A stretch of DNA of 64,000 nucleotides from Desulfobacter sp. Lineage in GTDB: Bacteria; Desulfobacterota; Desulfobacteria; Desulfobacterales; Desulfobacteraceae. This document shows positions 24,625-33,727 of the stretch, piece by piece. The stretch is from NCBI GenBank assembly GCA_028768525.1, contig CP054837.1, positions 2,761,001-2,825,000 of the forward strand, given 5' to 3'. How positions within the stretch are numbered: position 1 is the first letter of the stretch; the number at the start of each line of letters is the position of its first letter. Under the pieces are notes generated by a model. It was given only the letters and a program-made list of their open reading frames with translations. It was not told the DNA's origin and did no database searches. The position numbers were made by a program, and so were the translations under genes.

Positions 24625-25501
24625 GAAAAATCATTAGTGAAATCAGAAGTGCAGAGACGCCGACCATGGGTAAAATTTCCGCCTTTTTCATCTGTCTCAT
24701 CTGGGGATATCTGACCATCATGAAGCAGAGGTAGACAGTAACGGCAAAGGGAAGCGCCGGTAAGAAAATGCGGGTTTCCCGGGCCAGAAGAATGGCGGCG
24801 GCCAGCCCGACACAGGCGGCGGGGAGGAGAAAAAATTTGGGTGAATCCCAGGTTCTGCTCCCGCCCAGCAGGTTGTCGTTCAGCTTAAACTTGCAGGCTG
24901 CCGCGGCCAGAAAGGCCAGCAGAATCCAGTCGGTAATGCCGAACAGGGGCATAAACGCCTTCTGGCCCGGCATGGGCACCTTGACCAGGACAAAGTCAAC
25001 AAAGGGGGGAAAGCCCTGCATTCCCCCTTCATAATAGCCCGCGATACTCTGGGAAAGCACCTTGGTGGGCCCCTTGAATACGCTGAACATATCCGCCAGC
25101 CCGGCAGTAACCCCAACAGCCACGATCTCTGCAGGCCGCTTCAGGTGGCTGGCCAGCCAGCCGCCCAGAATGCAGGCAAAAAAAATCAGGGTGATGGTCA
25201 GGATGCCGAACAACAGGTTGGACCGGTATCCGGTCAGGGCGGTAAAGAGATAACCGCCCAGAAACACCAGAACCACGGCCGCCAGCCAGGCCATGCGAAG
25301 GGAATGGCGGGCCCTGAATCTGGGTTCCAGCCGGACCAGATATACCTCGGTGACCATGACGGCGGCATAGAGGCAGATACAGATGGAAAGGTAGTCAAAT
25401 CCCCTGGGAACTTCGGCAGGCAGCATGCCCCATGCCAGGTAAAGCCCTGAGCACACCGCCCCCCAGATCAGGTAGATTAAGGCGACCGGTCCGGCTGCCA
25501 C
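24620..25501 (-). CDS. Presenilin-like (A22-type) intramembrane aspartyl protease homologue, candidate
   Basis: 293-residue polytopic membrane protein with about nine hydrophobic segments. Three marks of the presenilin/signal-peptide-peptidase fold are seen in order: Asp137 in GLADMFSVFKGPTKVL (compare presenilin YD...V...KGP..ML), Asp191 in FGITDWILLAF (the GxGD motif with one changed residue), and LPALPFAVTVYL at 247-258 (the PALP motif). The Asp-Asp distance of 54 residues and Asp-PAL distance of about 57 match archaeal presenilin homologues of about 300 residues. Known family cuts helices in the membrane. Gene starts 4 bases after the DUF4438 gene stops. Alternative: an unrelated membrane protein with chance matches. 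Confidence 0.55.
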   Translation of the reverse strand: MAAGPVALIYLIWGAVCSGLYLAWGMLPAEVPRGFDYLSICICLYAAVMVTEVYLVRLEPRFRARHSLRMAWLAAVVLVFLGGYLFTALTGYRSNLLFGILTITLIFFACILGGWLASHLKRPAEIVAVGVTAGLADMFSVFKGPTKVLSQSIAGYYEGGMQGFPPFVDFVLVKVPMPGQKAFMPLFGITDWILLAFLAAAACKFKLNDNLLGGSRTWDSPKFFLLPAACVGLAAAILLARETRIFLPALPFAVTVYLCFMMVRYPQMRQMKKAEILPMVGVSALLISLMIFL

Positions 25502-25505
25502 TGGG

Positions 25506-26399
25506 TTACCCGTCCGTCCGGGCAGAGCCGATGCCCAGCCGGTCGGCGATATTGGCGCCGGGATCGATCACCGGCTCAATAAGGGCTTTGGGGCAGGTCA
25601 TAAGGGTGGAGATGCCCGGTCCGTGGCCGGCCAGCCTGCAGTCGGAATGGACCACAATGCCGATGCTCACGGCCCCCTGGACAAACGCCCGGCCGTATGA
25701 GTTGTCATGGTCCATCAGGGCCACGAAATCCCCGAACCGCATCCTGTCCAGTTTGTATTTTTTCACCGTGTCCGGATCCGAGGTCATCACATCATAATCC
25801 CCGGCCCCCACATGGGCCCGGCCCACCCCGGATCCCATGCAGGGCGCCGGTACCGTTGTGGTCACCGGCACTTTCAGGGTGCCGCTGCCGGTTTCCTCTA
25901 TTTTCATTTTCTCCAAAAGATCAGGATCCAGATTGAAGAGTTTGACCTCCGGGTAATCGGTGAGGGCCAGGCCCTGGCCTTTGGCCCGGATAAGAATTTT
26001 ATCTTCGTAGGTCATTTTTTCTTTAACGGCCCTGGGGAAATCCACGATGATATGCTCCGATCCCCCGTGGTGGCCGATGACCACGCCGGTCTCCCCTTCA
26101 GCCTCCCCGGAGACGATGCGGGCCTCATTGCCCACGCAGGAAAGAATCTGAAGGGAGTTGTTGGGAAAATCATTGGGTTTTTCCGCATTGGCCGTACAGG
26201 AGACCCCGGGTTCGATATGGTCCCCTGCCAGGCCGAAAGCCGGGTCTCCCGCCTGCACATTCAGGGTAATGCCGCCGATGCCGGGCAGCAGGAACGGCGC
26301 CCCCTGGTGATCCACCTTCCAGCCCAGGCCCACACGGGGCATGCCCGGCTTGCAGGCCAGGAACATTTCCACCACTTTATCCTTATTGGTATTCAACAT
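25506..26399 (-). CDS. DUF4438 domain protein
   Basis: 297 residues, soluble, no signal peptide. The sequence (PRVGLGWKVDHQGAPFLLPGIGGITLNVQAGDPAFGLAGDHIEPGVS..., CMGSGVGRAHVGAGDYDVMTSD, MDHDNSYGRAFVQGAVSIGIVVHSDC) matches the DUF4438 family of unknown function. GAGAATACC precedes the ATG. It is paired with the membrane-protease-like gene downstream (4-base spacing), and follows the MFS gene by 14 bases on the same strand, so the three are probably one operon. Confidence 0.8.
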   Translation of the reverse strand: MLNTNKDKVVEMFLACKPGMPRVGLGWKVDHQGAPFLLPGIGGITLNVQAGDPAFGLAGDHIEPGVSCTANAEKPNDFPNNSLQILSCVGNEARIVSGEAEGETGVVIGHHGGSEHIIVDFPRAVKEKMTYEDKILIRAKGQGLALTDYPEVKLFNLDPDLLEKMKIEETGSGTLKVPVTTTVPAPCMGSGVGRAHVGAGDYDVMTSDPDTVKKYKLDRMRFGDFVALMDHDNSYGRAFVQGAVSIGIVVHSDCRLAGHGPGISTLMTCPKALIEPVIDPGANIADRLGIGSARTDG

Positions 26400-26413
26400 G
26401 GTATTCTCCAGTA

Positions 26414-27586
26414 TTATTTTGTTATTTTCTTAAGTTTCAGCAAAAAGGGCAGTGCGCCAAACCCTGCCACAGCCGAGATAATAAACATATTGTCCAGGCC
26501 GAAGGCATCCCCCAGGGCCCCTGCCAGCACAACGGCCAGGGACCGCACGGCAAAGGAGACCATCATAAACAGTCCGTTGGCCGCCGACGGATTCTCCGGG
26601 GCGTTCTCCTGGATCAGGGCCAGCATCACAGGGGTGGTGGAGAGCACGGCAAACCCGGTCAGCAGCAGCATGAGCACCTGAAATAACCCTGAGGTTAATA
26701 CAAATAATAAAATGGCCGTCGGCGCCGTGACCAGGGCCCAGAAGAGCACCCGCTGCCGTCCCAGGCGGTCGGAAAGGGTGCCGGCGGAGAGAATCCCGGC
26801 CACCCCCAGGGCTTCATACAGGGCCAGTGCCGCCCCGCCCAGCCAGAGGCTGCCCGTATGCTGCTCCACGTACACCGTGAGGAACATCCCCATGGAGCCG
26901 TGCATAAAGGCCCGGGCTGCCAGAATTCCGGTAAGGGGATCCAGCACATGGCGAATTTCCTTATAGGCCGCCTTTAAAGACCCCCGCCGCTTCAGAGAGG
27001 TCTGTTCCCCGGCCGGTTCCAGGGTCAGAAACAGCATCACCGAGGTGACCAGGGCCAGTACCAGTACAAAATGGAAGTTGGGCAGTCCCAAAAGGGAGAC
27101 GGCCGCCACGGCGATCATGGGCCCCAGGGTCCGGGCCAGTTCCCCGCCGGTCATGAAAAAGGCCATGCCCCGGCCCTTGAAATTACCGGAATACCGGGCC
27201 ACCAGCACCGGTGCCGGCACATGGAACAGGGCCACGGAAATCCCGGCAAAAAAGACCAGGACCAGCAGCGTCCCGTAGGAGGGGGCCAGCCCCATAAAAC
27301 TCATGGGAAGGGCCGTCAGCGTGGGGGCAAGGATAACCAGCCACCGGGCCAGTCCCCGGTTGTCGGCAAAAAGCCCGATAAAGGGATTGGCCAGCGCCGG
27401 AATCTGCATCACCGTGGAAAGCAGCCCTGCCTGGCTAAGGGTCAGGGAAAGTTTTTCAATGATCAGGGGCATCAGGGGAGAAAGGAAACTGGTGTACAGA
27501 TCATGGGCAAAATGGGCAAAGGCGATCAGGGAAACCCGCGGGGAGTTGAATTTAGTCGTCATGTTATCAGAATCCGGTTTGTTCAA
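26414..27586 (-). CDS. Major facilitator superfamily transporter
   Basis: 390 residues, twelve predicted spans in two six-helix halves. The loop motif GLFADNRGLARW lies between helices 2 and 3 and TLSDRLGRQRVLFW is the repeat in the second half, both of the MFS type. Substrate unknown; general features recall fosmidomycin- or drug-efflux-like members. Its start overlaps the end of surE by 20 bases, so it is coupled to surE. Confidence 0.88.
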   Translation of the reverse strand: MNKPDSDNMTTKFNSPRVSLIAFAHFAHDLYTSFLSPLMPLIIEKLSLTLSQAGLLSTVMQIPALANPFIGLFADNRGLARWLVILAPTLTALPMSFMGLAPSYGTLLVLVFFAGISVALFHVPAPVLVARYSGNFKGRGMAFFMTGGELARTLGPMIAVAAVSLLGLPNFHFVLVLALVTSVMLFLTLEPAGEQTSLKRRGSLKAAYKEIRHVLDPLTGILAARAFMHGSMGMFLTVYVEQHTGSLWLGGAALALYEALGVAGILSAGTLSDRLGRQRVLFWALVTAPTAILLFVLTSGLFQVLMLLLTGFAVLSTTPVMLALIQENAPENPSAANGLFMMVSFAVRSLAVVLAGALGDAFGLDNMFIISAVAGFGALPFLLKLKKITK

Positions 27587-28319
27587 GTTCAGCCATGACC
27601 GGGTAAGCGGTCATATCGCATTGAATGGGGGTGATGGAAATATAGCTGTCCAGCAGGGCATCGTTATCCGTATCGTTTTCCGGCCGGACCGGGAGCATCC
27701 CGCCGTACCAGAAATAAGTCCGTCCCCTGGGATCCGTCCTCCGGTCAAGTTCCACGGCCAGGTTATTGTCGGCCTGGCGGGTGACGCGGGCGCCCCGGGT
27801 GTCGCCCAGGGGGAGACAGGGTACGTTAATATTGAGAAATACACCCGGGGGCAGCCCCATGGTGCAGACCTTGTCCGCCATGGATGCCACATAACCGGCC
27901 GTGCCTTTAAAATCCATGACATCCCCGTACTGGATGGATACCGCAATGGCGGTGATCCCGTTCAGGGCCGCCTCCCTGGCCGCCCCGGCCGTACCCGAAT
28001 AGTTGATGTTGATGCCGGTGTTGGAGCCGGCATTGACCCCCGACACCACCAGGTCCGGGGAGCCCTCCTTATAAAATTCGAACAATGCCAGTTTGACGCA
28101 GTCCGCCGGCGTACCCGCCACCGCGTATCCGCTGCCCCCGCCGTTGAGGTCCACCCGGTCATACTTTAAAGGCCGGTTCAGGGTGATGCCGTGGCCGATG
28201 GCGCTGCGCTCCCGGTCCGGTGCCGCCAGGACCACCTCATGGTCCCGGGCCAGCGCCCGGTACAGGGCCAGGATGCCCGGTGCCCGGTACCCGTCGTCAT
28301 TTGTGATCAGAATTTTCAT
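27567..28319 (-). CDS. surE: 5'/3'-nucleotidase SurE
   Basis: 250 residues. N terminus MKILITNDDGYRAPGI carries the metal-binding Asp pair; SGVNAGSNTGININYSGTAGAA is the conserved Asn-rich motif. Cytoplasmic survival-type nucleotidase that dephosphorylates nucleoside monophosphates. Length is normal. Upstream is the PAS/HisKA sensor gene, five bases away, so a common transcript is likely. Confidence 0.95.
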   Translation of the reverse strand: MKILITNDDGYRAPGILALYRALARDHEVVLAAPDRERSAIGHGITLNRPLKYDRVDLNGGGSGYAVAGTPADCVKLALFEFYKEGSPDLVVSGVNAGSNTGININYSGTAGAAREAALNGITAIAVSIQYGDVMDFKGTAGYVASMADKVCTMGLPPGVFLNINVPCLPLGDTRGARVTRQADNNLAVELDRRTDPRGRTYFWYGGMLPVRPENDTDNDALLDSYISITPIQCDMTAYPVMAELEQTGF

Positions 28320-28324
28320 AAGCC

Positions 28325-29425
28325 CTATTCTTTGATTGATTTTTGAATGTCGATAATCTTGGATTCCATATACGCTTTTGTTTTGTAGGCCGTGATGTTC
28401 ATGAGATTCTTATTCAGTTTTCCCATTCGCTCGACCTGGTCGGAAATCTTAGCAATAATCCGGGTGATTTCGGGATCCAGATCCGGATAGGTGGTCAGCA
28501 GGTCGCAGGCGCCAGCGATGATCTGCAGGGGCTGGTTGAATTCATGGCAGACTCCCCCGGCCGTTTCAATGACCACATCAAGCTTTGCCTTTTCACGGAC
28601 CTCTGTTTCAGCCCTTTTTCGCCGGGTAATATCCCTGACCGAAGAAGCAATCAGCCGTTTCCCGTCATCAATGCCCCGTATCAGGGCGGTCCGGCTCTCA
28701 AACCATCGAAGCCCCTTGGGCACTTTCAGTTTATACTCAAAGAACTGTCCCTTGCCGGTTTTTGCCACTTTCCGGATGGACTCATGGTGGATCCGGGCCG
28801 CGTCCTGGGGCAGGACATCCTGGATAAGTTTTCCCTTTAAATCCTCCGGATCAATCACCAGCAGGTCATCGGAGGCCGTGAAAATTTCCACATAGCGGCC
28901 GTCCTCGTCAAATACGAACAGGATATCTGGAATCGCCCGGGTAAAGGCCTCAAACCGGGCCTGATTCTCCCGGAGCACCTTTTCCACCGCCTTTTTTGCT
29001 TCAATTTCCTGGTTCAGGATCAGGGTTCGTTCCTTCACCCGGTTTTCCAGTTCAGTGTAGAGGATAAATTCATCAATCCAGGACTCAAGAATTTTTGCCG
29101 AAATCCGCCCCAGGGGCCGGGTGACCGTCAGCGGGCCTGTAATGCCGAAGCCCCCGAGAATTTTTCCGTCGATGACGATTCTGCGGCTGTACCCCTCCCG
29201 GACCATGGCATTGTCACGGGCCTGTTCGGCTGTAATGGAAATTTCGCTTTCCTCTTTTTGAATCATCTCTGCGGCGCCGGCGTGTATATGCCCCACCCGG
29301 GATCCGTCCGTGGCCTGGACAATCCGCCCCGCCCTGTCGTAAATCACCACATCATACCCGGTCTCCGAATGAATCACCTCCATGAATGTTTTTGCCATCT
29401 GCCGGAATTCTTTCCTGGCCACCAT
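28325..29425 (-). CDS. PAS sensor with sugar-diacid-like domain and HisKA but no ATPase domain
   Basis: 366 residues. About 5-130 resembles the sugar diacid recognition domain (MEVIHSETGYDVVIYDRAGRIVQATDGSRVGHIHAGAAEM... GGFGITGPL). A coiled coil follows, then a PAS/PAC domain (about 165-285) and a HisKA-like helix with the phosphoacceptor block VCHEFNQPLQIIAG near 305. The chain ends about 60 residues later; no HATPase motifs (N, G1, G2) appear. So it cannot autophosphorylate alone and may be a phosphotransfer partner or a truncated kinase. It is probably a cytoplasmic protein. Confidence 0.75.
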   Translation of the reverse strand: MVARKEFRQMAKTFMEVIHSETGYDVVIYDRAGRIVQATDGSRVGHIHAGAAEMIQKEESEISITAEQARDNAMVREGYSRRIVIDGKILGGFGITGPLTVTRPLGRISAKILESWIDEFILYTELENRVKERTLILNQEIEAKKAVEKVLRENQARFEAFTRAIPDILFVFDEDGRYVEIFTASDDLLVIDPEDLKGKLIQDVLPQDAARIHHESIRKVAKTGKGQFFEYKLKVPKGLRWFESRTALIRGIDDGKRLIASSVRDITRRKRAETEVREKAKLDVVIETAGGVCHEFNQPLQIIAGACDLLTTYPDLDPEITRIIAKISDQVERMGKLNKNLMNITAYKTKAYMESKIIDIQKSIKE

Positions 29426-29588
29426 GCCGGTCCCTCCACAAAATTAAGGATGAATTGTTTAGCTTATATAGAAAAACCGGATAGAGTCAAAGGTTTCTTT
29501 ATTCCGGCAGATTACAATTATCTGGACAATACCTGCTTTTGGTTGTATATCAGGGCCTTATTTTAACTGTTGCAGGATATAAAAACCC

Positions 29589-30728
29589 ATGACGGAACAA
29601 AAAAAACCACCCTTTGATTTCCCTTCCCTTGCCAGGGAACATGTTGCGGAAATGGCCCCTTATATCCCGGGCAAACCCATTCTTGAAGTCCGTGAAGAAT
29701 TCGGCCTGGGCCGTGTGGTAAAACTGTCATCCAATGAATGCCCCTTTGATCTGCCCCCGGGGCTGGCCAAGACCCTGGCCGGCTCGGTGAACGCCGGCAA
29801 CCGTTACCCGGACGCCCTCTGCCGCAGGCTGCGGGCCAAGGTGGCGGCAAAATTAAACCTGGGGGAAACCAACCTGATCTTCGGCAACGGGGCGGAAGAA
29901 TGCATCCGCCTGGTTGCACAGATCTTTTTGAACCACGGGGATGGCGCCATCATTCCCACCCCCATTTTCGATGCCTATTCCGTGGCCACCCGGCTCATGG
30001 GCGCCCGGGAGATCTGCCTGCCGCTCAAAGGCTGCCGCATTGATCTGGAGGCAGTTTTGGACGCCTGCGCCACCCATGACCGGGTCAAACTGGTCTGGCT
30101 CTGTTCCCCCTCCAACCCCACCGGGGACCTGCTGAAAAAGGCGGAACTGGACGATTTCCTGGCCCGGCTGCCCCAAAATATCATGGTGGTCCTGGACGAG
30201 GCCTATGCCGAATTTGTCACCGATCCCGAAGCGGCCCATACAGAGGATTACCTGGGCACCGATCCCAGGATCATCGGGCTGCGCACCTTTTCCAAGGCAT
30301 ACGGCCTGGCCGGATTCCGTGTGGGTTATATTGTTGCCCAGCCCGGGGTCATCGACCTGGTCAACAATGTCAAACTCCCCTTTAACGTAAACTTCCAGGC
30401 CCTGGCCGCAGCCGAATACATGCTGGATGAGCAGGTCTTTGCCCGGAACCATGTGGACCTGGTGGTGCGGGAACGCGAATTCATGCACCAGGAACTGGTG
30501 AAACGGGGCATGGAGGTGCCGCCCTCCCAGGCCAGTTTCCTCTTTGTCAAACTGCCGGCGGCGCTGAAAAAAAACGGGGTGGACATTTTTAAGGCATTGC
30601 TGCCCAAAGGCTTCATTGTCAGGCCCGGCACGGCCTTTGGCGTTCCCGAATATTTCAGGATGTCCCTGGGCACCCGTGAAGATAATCTGGCTTTTTTGCA
30701 GGAATTTGATAAACTCCTGTCGGTTTAA
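29589..30728 (+). CDS. hisC: Histidinol-phosphate aminotransferase
   Basis: 379 residues, PLP-dependent fold I enzyme. VVLDEAYAEF contains the aspartate that pairs with the pyridine nitrogen, and RTFSKAYGLAGFRVGY carries the PLP lysine, both typical of HisC. Cytoplasmic, histidine synthesis, although members of this group may act on other aromatic amino acids. It is followed by a solute-binding protein gene with 25 bases between, so it may share a transcript with the amino acid importer. Confidence 0.9.
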   Translation: MTEQKKPPFDFPSLAREHVAEMAPYIPGKPILEVREEFGLGRVVKLSSNECPFDLPPGLAKTLAGSVNAGNRYPDALCRRLRAKVAAKLNLGETNLIFGNGAEECIRLVAQIFLNHGDGAIIPTPIFDAYSVATRLMGAREICLPLKGCRIDLEAVLDACATHDRVKLVWLCSPSNPTGDLLKKAELDDFLARLPQNIMVVLDEAYAEFVTDPEAAHTEDYLGTDPRIIGLRTFSKAYGLAGFRVGYIVAQPGVIDLVNNVKLPFNVNFQALAAAEYMLDEQVFARNHVDLVVREREFMHQELVKRGMEVPPSQASFLFVKLPAALKKNGVDIFKALLPKGFIVRPGTAFGVPEYFRMSLGTREDNLAFLQEFDKLLSV

Positions 30729-30753
30729 CTTAAATTTTATCTGGAGAACACTG

Positions 30754-31506
30754 ATGAAAAAAATTGTAAGTCTGGTATTGGCTTTAGGCCTCTGTCTGGC
30801 AGTGAACGCAACTGCCGCCGACAAAATTGTTGTCGGCACCTCTGCGGATTACCCTCCCTATGAATTCACCGACGCCTCTGGCAACTTTGTGGGGTTCGAC
30901 ATGGACCTGGTCCGTGCCATCGGTGAAAAAATGGGCAAAAAGATCAAAATTGTGGACATGGGTTTCGACACCCTGATCGCCGCCCTGCAGAAAGAAAAGA
31001 TCGACGTGGTCATCGCTGCCATGCAGGCCACCCCCGAAAGAGCCAAAAAGGTTGATTTTTCAACCGTATACCGCACCATTGCCGATGCCCTGCTGGTAAA
31101 AAATGGTTCTGACATCAAACTGACATCCGTATATGACCAGGCCGCCTACAAGGTAGGCGGGCAGACCGGCACCATCCAGGAAAAATGGATCATGGACAAC
31201 CTGGTGAAAACCGGCAAACTGCCCAAGGAAAACTATTTTTCCTATGAACGGGTGGACAATGCCGCCATGGACCTGAAAGCCGGCCGTATCGACGTGCTGC
31301 ACATCCAGTCCGATCCCGCCACCGAGCTGGCCAAGAAAAACGGCCTGAAAATCGCCCTGATCTCCAAGGAAGCCATTGCCGGCGGCCAGAGCCTGGCGGT
31401 AACCAAGGGCAACAAAGCACTGCTGGACGAAATTAACAAGGCCATCGAAGCACTCAAAGCCGACGGCACCATGGACAAACTTACGAAAAAATACAACCTT
31501 TTGTAA
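30754..31506 (+). CDS. Amino acid ABC transporter periplasmic binding protein
   Basis: 250 residues from the ATG at 30754, preceded by CTGGAGAACACTG. Signal peptide at 1-22 (MKKIVSLVLALGLCLAVNATAA). Mature part has the family 3 pattern (GTSADYPPYEFTDASGNFVGFDMDLVRAIGEKMG, IVIAAMQATPERAKKVDFS). Exported, binds an amino acid. The frame continues upstream through the hisC gene, but the signal peptide fixes the start here. A strong hairpin follows the stop. Confidence 0.92.
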   Translation: MKKIVSLVLALGLCLAVNATAADKIVVGTSADYPPYEFTDASGNFVGFDMDLVRAIGEKMGKKIKIVDMGFDTLIAALQKEKIDVVIAAMQATPERAKKVDFSTVYRTIADALLVKNGSDIKLTSVYDQAAYKVGGQTGTIQEKWIMDNLVKTGKLPKENYFSYERVDNAAMDLKAGRIDVLHIQSDPATELAKKNGLKIALISKEAIAGGQSLAVTKGNKALLDEINKAIEALKADGTMDKLTKKYNLL

Positions 31507-31526
31507 TTTTTTCCCGATTGTGTTTT

Positions 31527-31560
31527 AAAAAGGAGGGTGATCTCATTCACCCTCCTTTTT
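31527..31560 (+). terminator. Strong hairpin between binding-protein and permease genes
   Basis: AAAAAGGAGGGTGA, loop TCTCA, TTCACCCTCCTTTTT. A-tract and T-tract make it bidirectional. Placed within the transporter operon, it probably lowers readthrough so that the binding protein is made in excess. Confidence 0.85.
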
Positions 31561-31587
31561 GCGTGTTTATGTAATAGGACATACGTT

Positions 31588-32238
31588 ATGGAATTTATAA
31601 CCAGTGCAGCCAATATGATGAAATTCCTCATCCCGGGCCTGGGCGTGACCATTTCCGTCACGGCCATCGCCCTGGCCATCGGCTGCCTATTCGGTGCGGT
31701 CATGGCCGTGATGCGGGTCTACGGCGGCCCCGTCGCAAAGACCGTCGGTACGACATATAGTATTGTCATCCGTGCAGTGCCGGTGATCGTCATCATTTTT
31801 ATCCTCTTTTTTGTGATTTCCGAATTCATTGATCTCACCCCCTTCATGTCCGGGGCCTTTGCCCTGGGATTTGCCTCGGGTGCATACCAGACGGAAATCT
31901 TCAGGGGCGCCATTCTATCCATCCCACCGGGACAGATGCGGGCGGCGCGGGGCATCGGCATGGGCCGGGGCCAGGCCATCCGCTGCATCATCCTGCCCCA
32001 GGCCTTCAGGGTGGCCATCCCCTCCCTGATCAATGAAATCTCCCTGGTGCTCAAGGATTCCTCCCTGGTATTTGTCATCGGCGTACCTGAATTATTGCGC
32101 CGGGCCCAGTACGCCTCCGCCTCCACCATGGAACCCCTTCTGGCCTTCGGCTGCGCCGCTGTTTTTTACATGGCCATGACACTTACCTTGAGCAAAATGC
32201 TGGAGGCGGTTGAAAAAAAATTCGCCGTAAATTTTTAA
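31588..32238 (+). CDS. Amino acid ABC transporter permease (first)
   Basis: 216 residues from the ATG at 31588. Five to six hydrophobic segments, and the family motif GAYQTEIFRGAILSIPPGQMRAARGIGMGRGQAIRCIILPQAFR, the EAA loop of His/Gln/Arg-type permeases. Works in the inner membrane with the second permease and the ATPase. I prefer the internal ATG because the open frame upstream enters the terminator region. Confidence 0.88.
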   Translation: MEFITSAANMMKFLIPGLGVTISVTAIALAIGCLFGAVMAVMRVYGGPVAKTVGTTYSIVIRAVPVIVIIFILFFVISEFIDLTPFMSGAFALGFASGAYQTEIFRGAILSIPPGQMRAARGIGMGRGQAIRCIILPQAFRVAIPSLINEISLVLKDSSLVFVIGVPELLRRAQYASASTMEPLLAFGCAAVFYMAMTLTLSKMLEAVEKKFAVNF

Positions 32239-32279
32239 GGCACCATAATTTTACGGTATTTATTGTTAAGGAAGTAATT

Positions 32280-33029
32280 ATGAAAAAACCCCTGCTTAGA
32301 ATCCAAAACCTGAAAAAATCCTTTGGGGATGCCGAGGTCATCAAAGGGGTCAGTTTCGAGGTCATGCCCTCGGAGGTCATCGTGGTCATCGGGACCTCGG
32401 GCACGGGCAAAAGCACCATGCTCCAATGCCTGAATCTGCTGCACAAACCCAGTTCCGGCAAGATTTTCCTGGAAGACACGGAGATCACCGCGCCGGGCAT
32501 GAATGAAGATCTGGTCCGCCGCCAGATGGGCATGGTCTTCCAGGAATTCAACCTGTTCAACCACCTCAACGTGCTGAACAATGTCACCATCGGAATGACC
32601 AAGGTATTGAAAATCCCGGCGGCCCAGGCCAAACAAAAAGCCATGGAAGAGCTTGCCCGGGTGGGTATGGCCGACCATGCGGACAAATTCCCCGCCCAGC
32701 TTTCCGGGGGCCAGAAACAGCGGGTGGGTATTGCCAGGGCCCTGGGGATGAATCCCAAGGTCATGCTCTTTGACGAACCCACCTCCGCCCTGGACCCTGA
32801 ACTCACCGGCGAGGTCCTGGCCGTCATGCAAAAGCTTGCCGCCGACGGCATGACCATGGTCATTGTCTCCCATGAGATGGGCTTTGCCAGGGAGGTGGCC
32901 GACCAGGTCATCTTCATGGAAAACGGATATATCGAAGAACAGGGCACACCGGACCAGGTCTTCAACACCCCCAGATCGGAACGGACTCGGGCCTTTCTTT
33001 CCGTGATCAACCGGATGGAAGGGGTGTAA
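32280..33029 (+). CDS. Amino acid ABC transporter ATP-binding protein, GlnQ-like
   Basis: 249 residues. Walker A GTSGTGKS near residue 37, signature LSGGQKQRVGIARAL, Walker B VMLFDEPTSALDPE and H-loop SHEMGFARE are intact. Length is normal for GlnQ/HisP. AAGGAAGTAATT precedes the ATG. It is placed between the two permease genes, with 7 bases to the second, typical of polar amino acid importers. Confidence 0.93.
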   Translation: MKKPLLRIQNLKKSFGDAEVIKGVSFEVMPSEVIVVIGTSGTGKSTMLQCLNLLHKPSSGKIFLEDTEITAPGMNEDLVRRQMGMVFQEFNLFNHLNVLNNVTIGMTKVLKIPAAQAKQKAMEELARVGMADHADKFPAQLSGGQKQRVGIARALGMNPKVMLFDEPTSALDPELTGEVLAVMQKLAADGMTMVIVSHEMGFAREVADQVIFMENGYIEEQGTPDQVFNTPRSERTRAFLSVINRMEGV

Positions 33030-33036
33030 AAGCGCC

Positions 33037-33717
33037 ATGAACGAATTTCTTCAATATGCCGCCATTGCCCTGCCGGACATGCTCCAGGGCACCCTGATCA
33101 CCCTGGAGGTCACCCTGGGCTCCCTGGTCATCGGCCTGGTCATCGGCATGCCCATGGCCCTGGTCCGGGTATACGGCGCCAAAGGGCTGCAGCCCTTCTG
33201 CACCGCCTACCTCACCCTTTTCAGGGGCACCCCGCTCCTGGTCCAGCTCTTTGTGGTCTATTACGGCCTGCCCGAGATCGGAATCTCCTTTTCCCGCATG
33301 GGCGCGGCCTTCCTAACCCTGGGCTGCAACAGCGCCGCCTACCAGTGCGAATATTTCAGGGGGGCCATCCTCTCCGTCTCCAAGGGCCAGATGAAGGCGG
33401 CACGGGCCATCGGCATGAGCCGGCTGGCAGGCATCCGCCACATTGTCCTGCCCCAGGCCGTCCGTCTGGTCATCCCGGCCTGGTCCAACGAATTCATCGC
33501 CATGATCAAATACACGGCCGTAATCTTTCTCATTGCCGTCCCCGACCTCATGGGCCGGGCAAAAATGCTGTCCAGTGAACATTTCGCCCCCATCCAGACC
33601 TATATCCTGGTGGCCATTATCTACCTGGTACTGGTGGGACTCATGAGTCTCGCCCTCCACTTTGTGCAGAAAAAGCTGGCCGTACCGGGGCTGGATTTCA
33701 AGGCAGAGGTCCACTAG
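33037..33717 (+). CDS. Amino acid ABC transporter permease (second)
   Basis: 226 residues with about five membrane spans. It has the LFRGTPLLVQLFVVYYGLPE segment and the EAA loop SAAYQCEYFRGAILSVSKGQMKAARAIGMSRLAG. Forms a heterodimer with the other permease. Ends 10 bases before the next gene, the FAD oxidase. Confidence 0.92.
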   Translation: MNEFLQYAAIALPDMLQGTLITLEVTLGSLVIGLVIGMPMALVRVYGAKGLQPFCTAYLTLFRGTPLLVQLFVVYYGLPEIGISFSRMGAAFLTLGCNSAAYQCEYFRGAILSVSKGQMKAARAIGMSRLAGIRHIVLPQAVRLVIPAWSNEFIAMIKYTAVIFLIAVPDLMGRAKMLSSEHFAPIQTYILVAIIYLVLVGLMSLALHFVQKKLAVPGLDFKAEVH

Positions 33718-33727
33718 GCCCGCTGCC

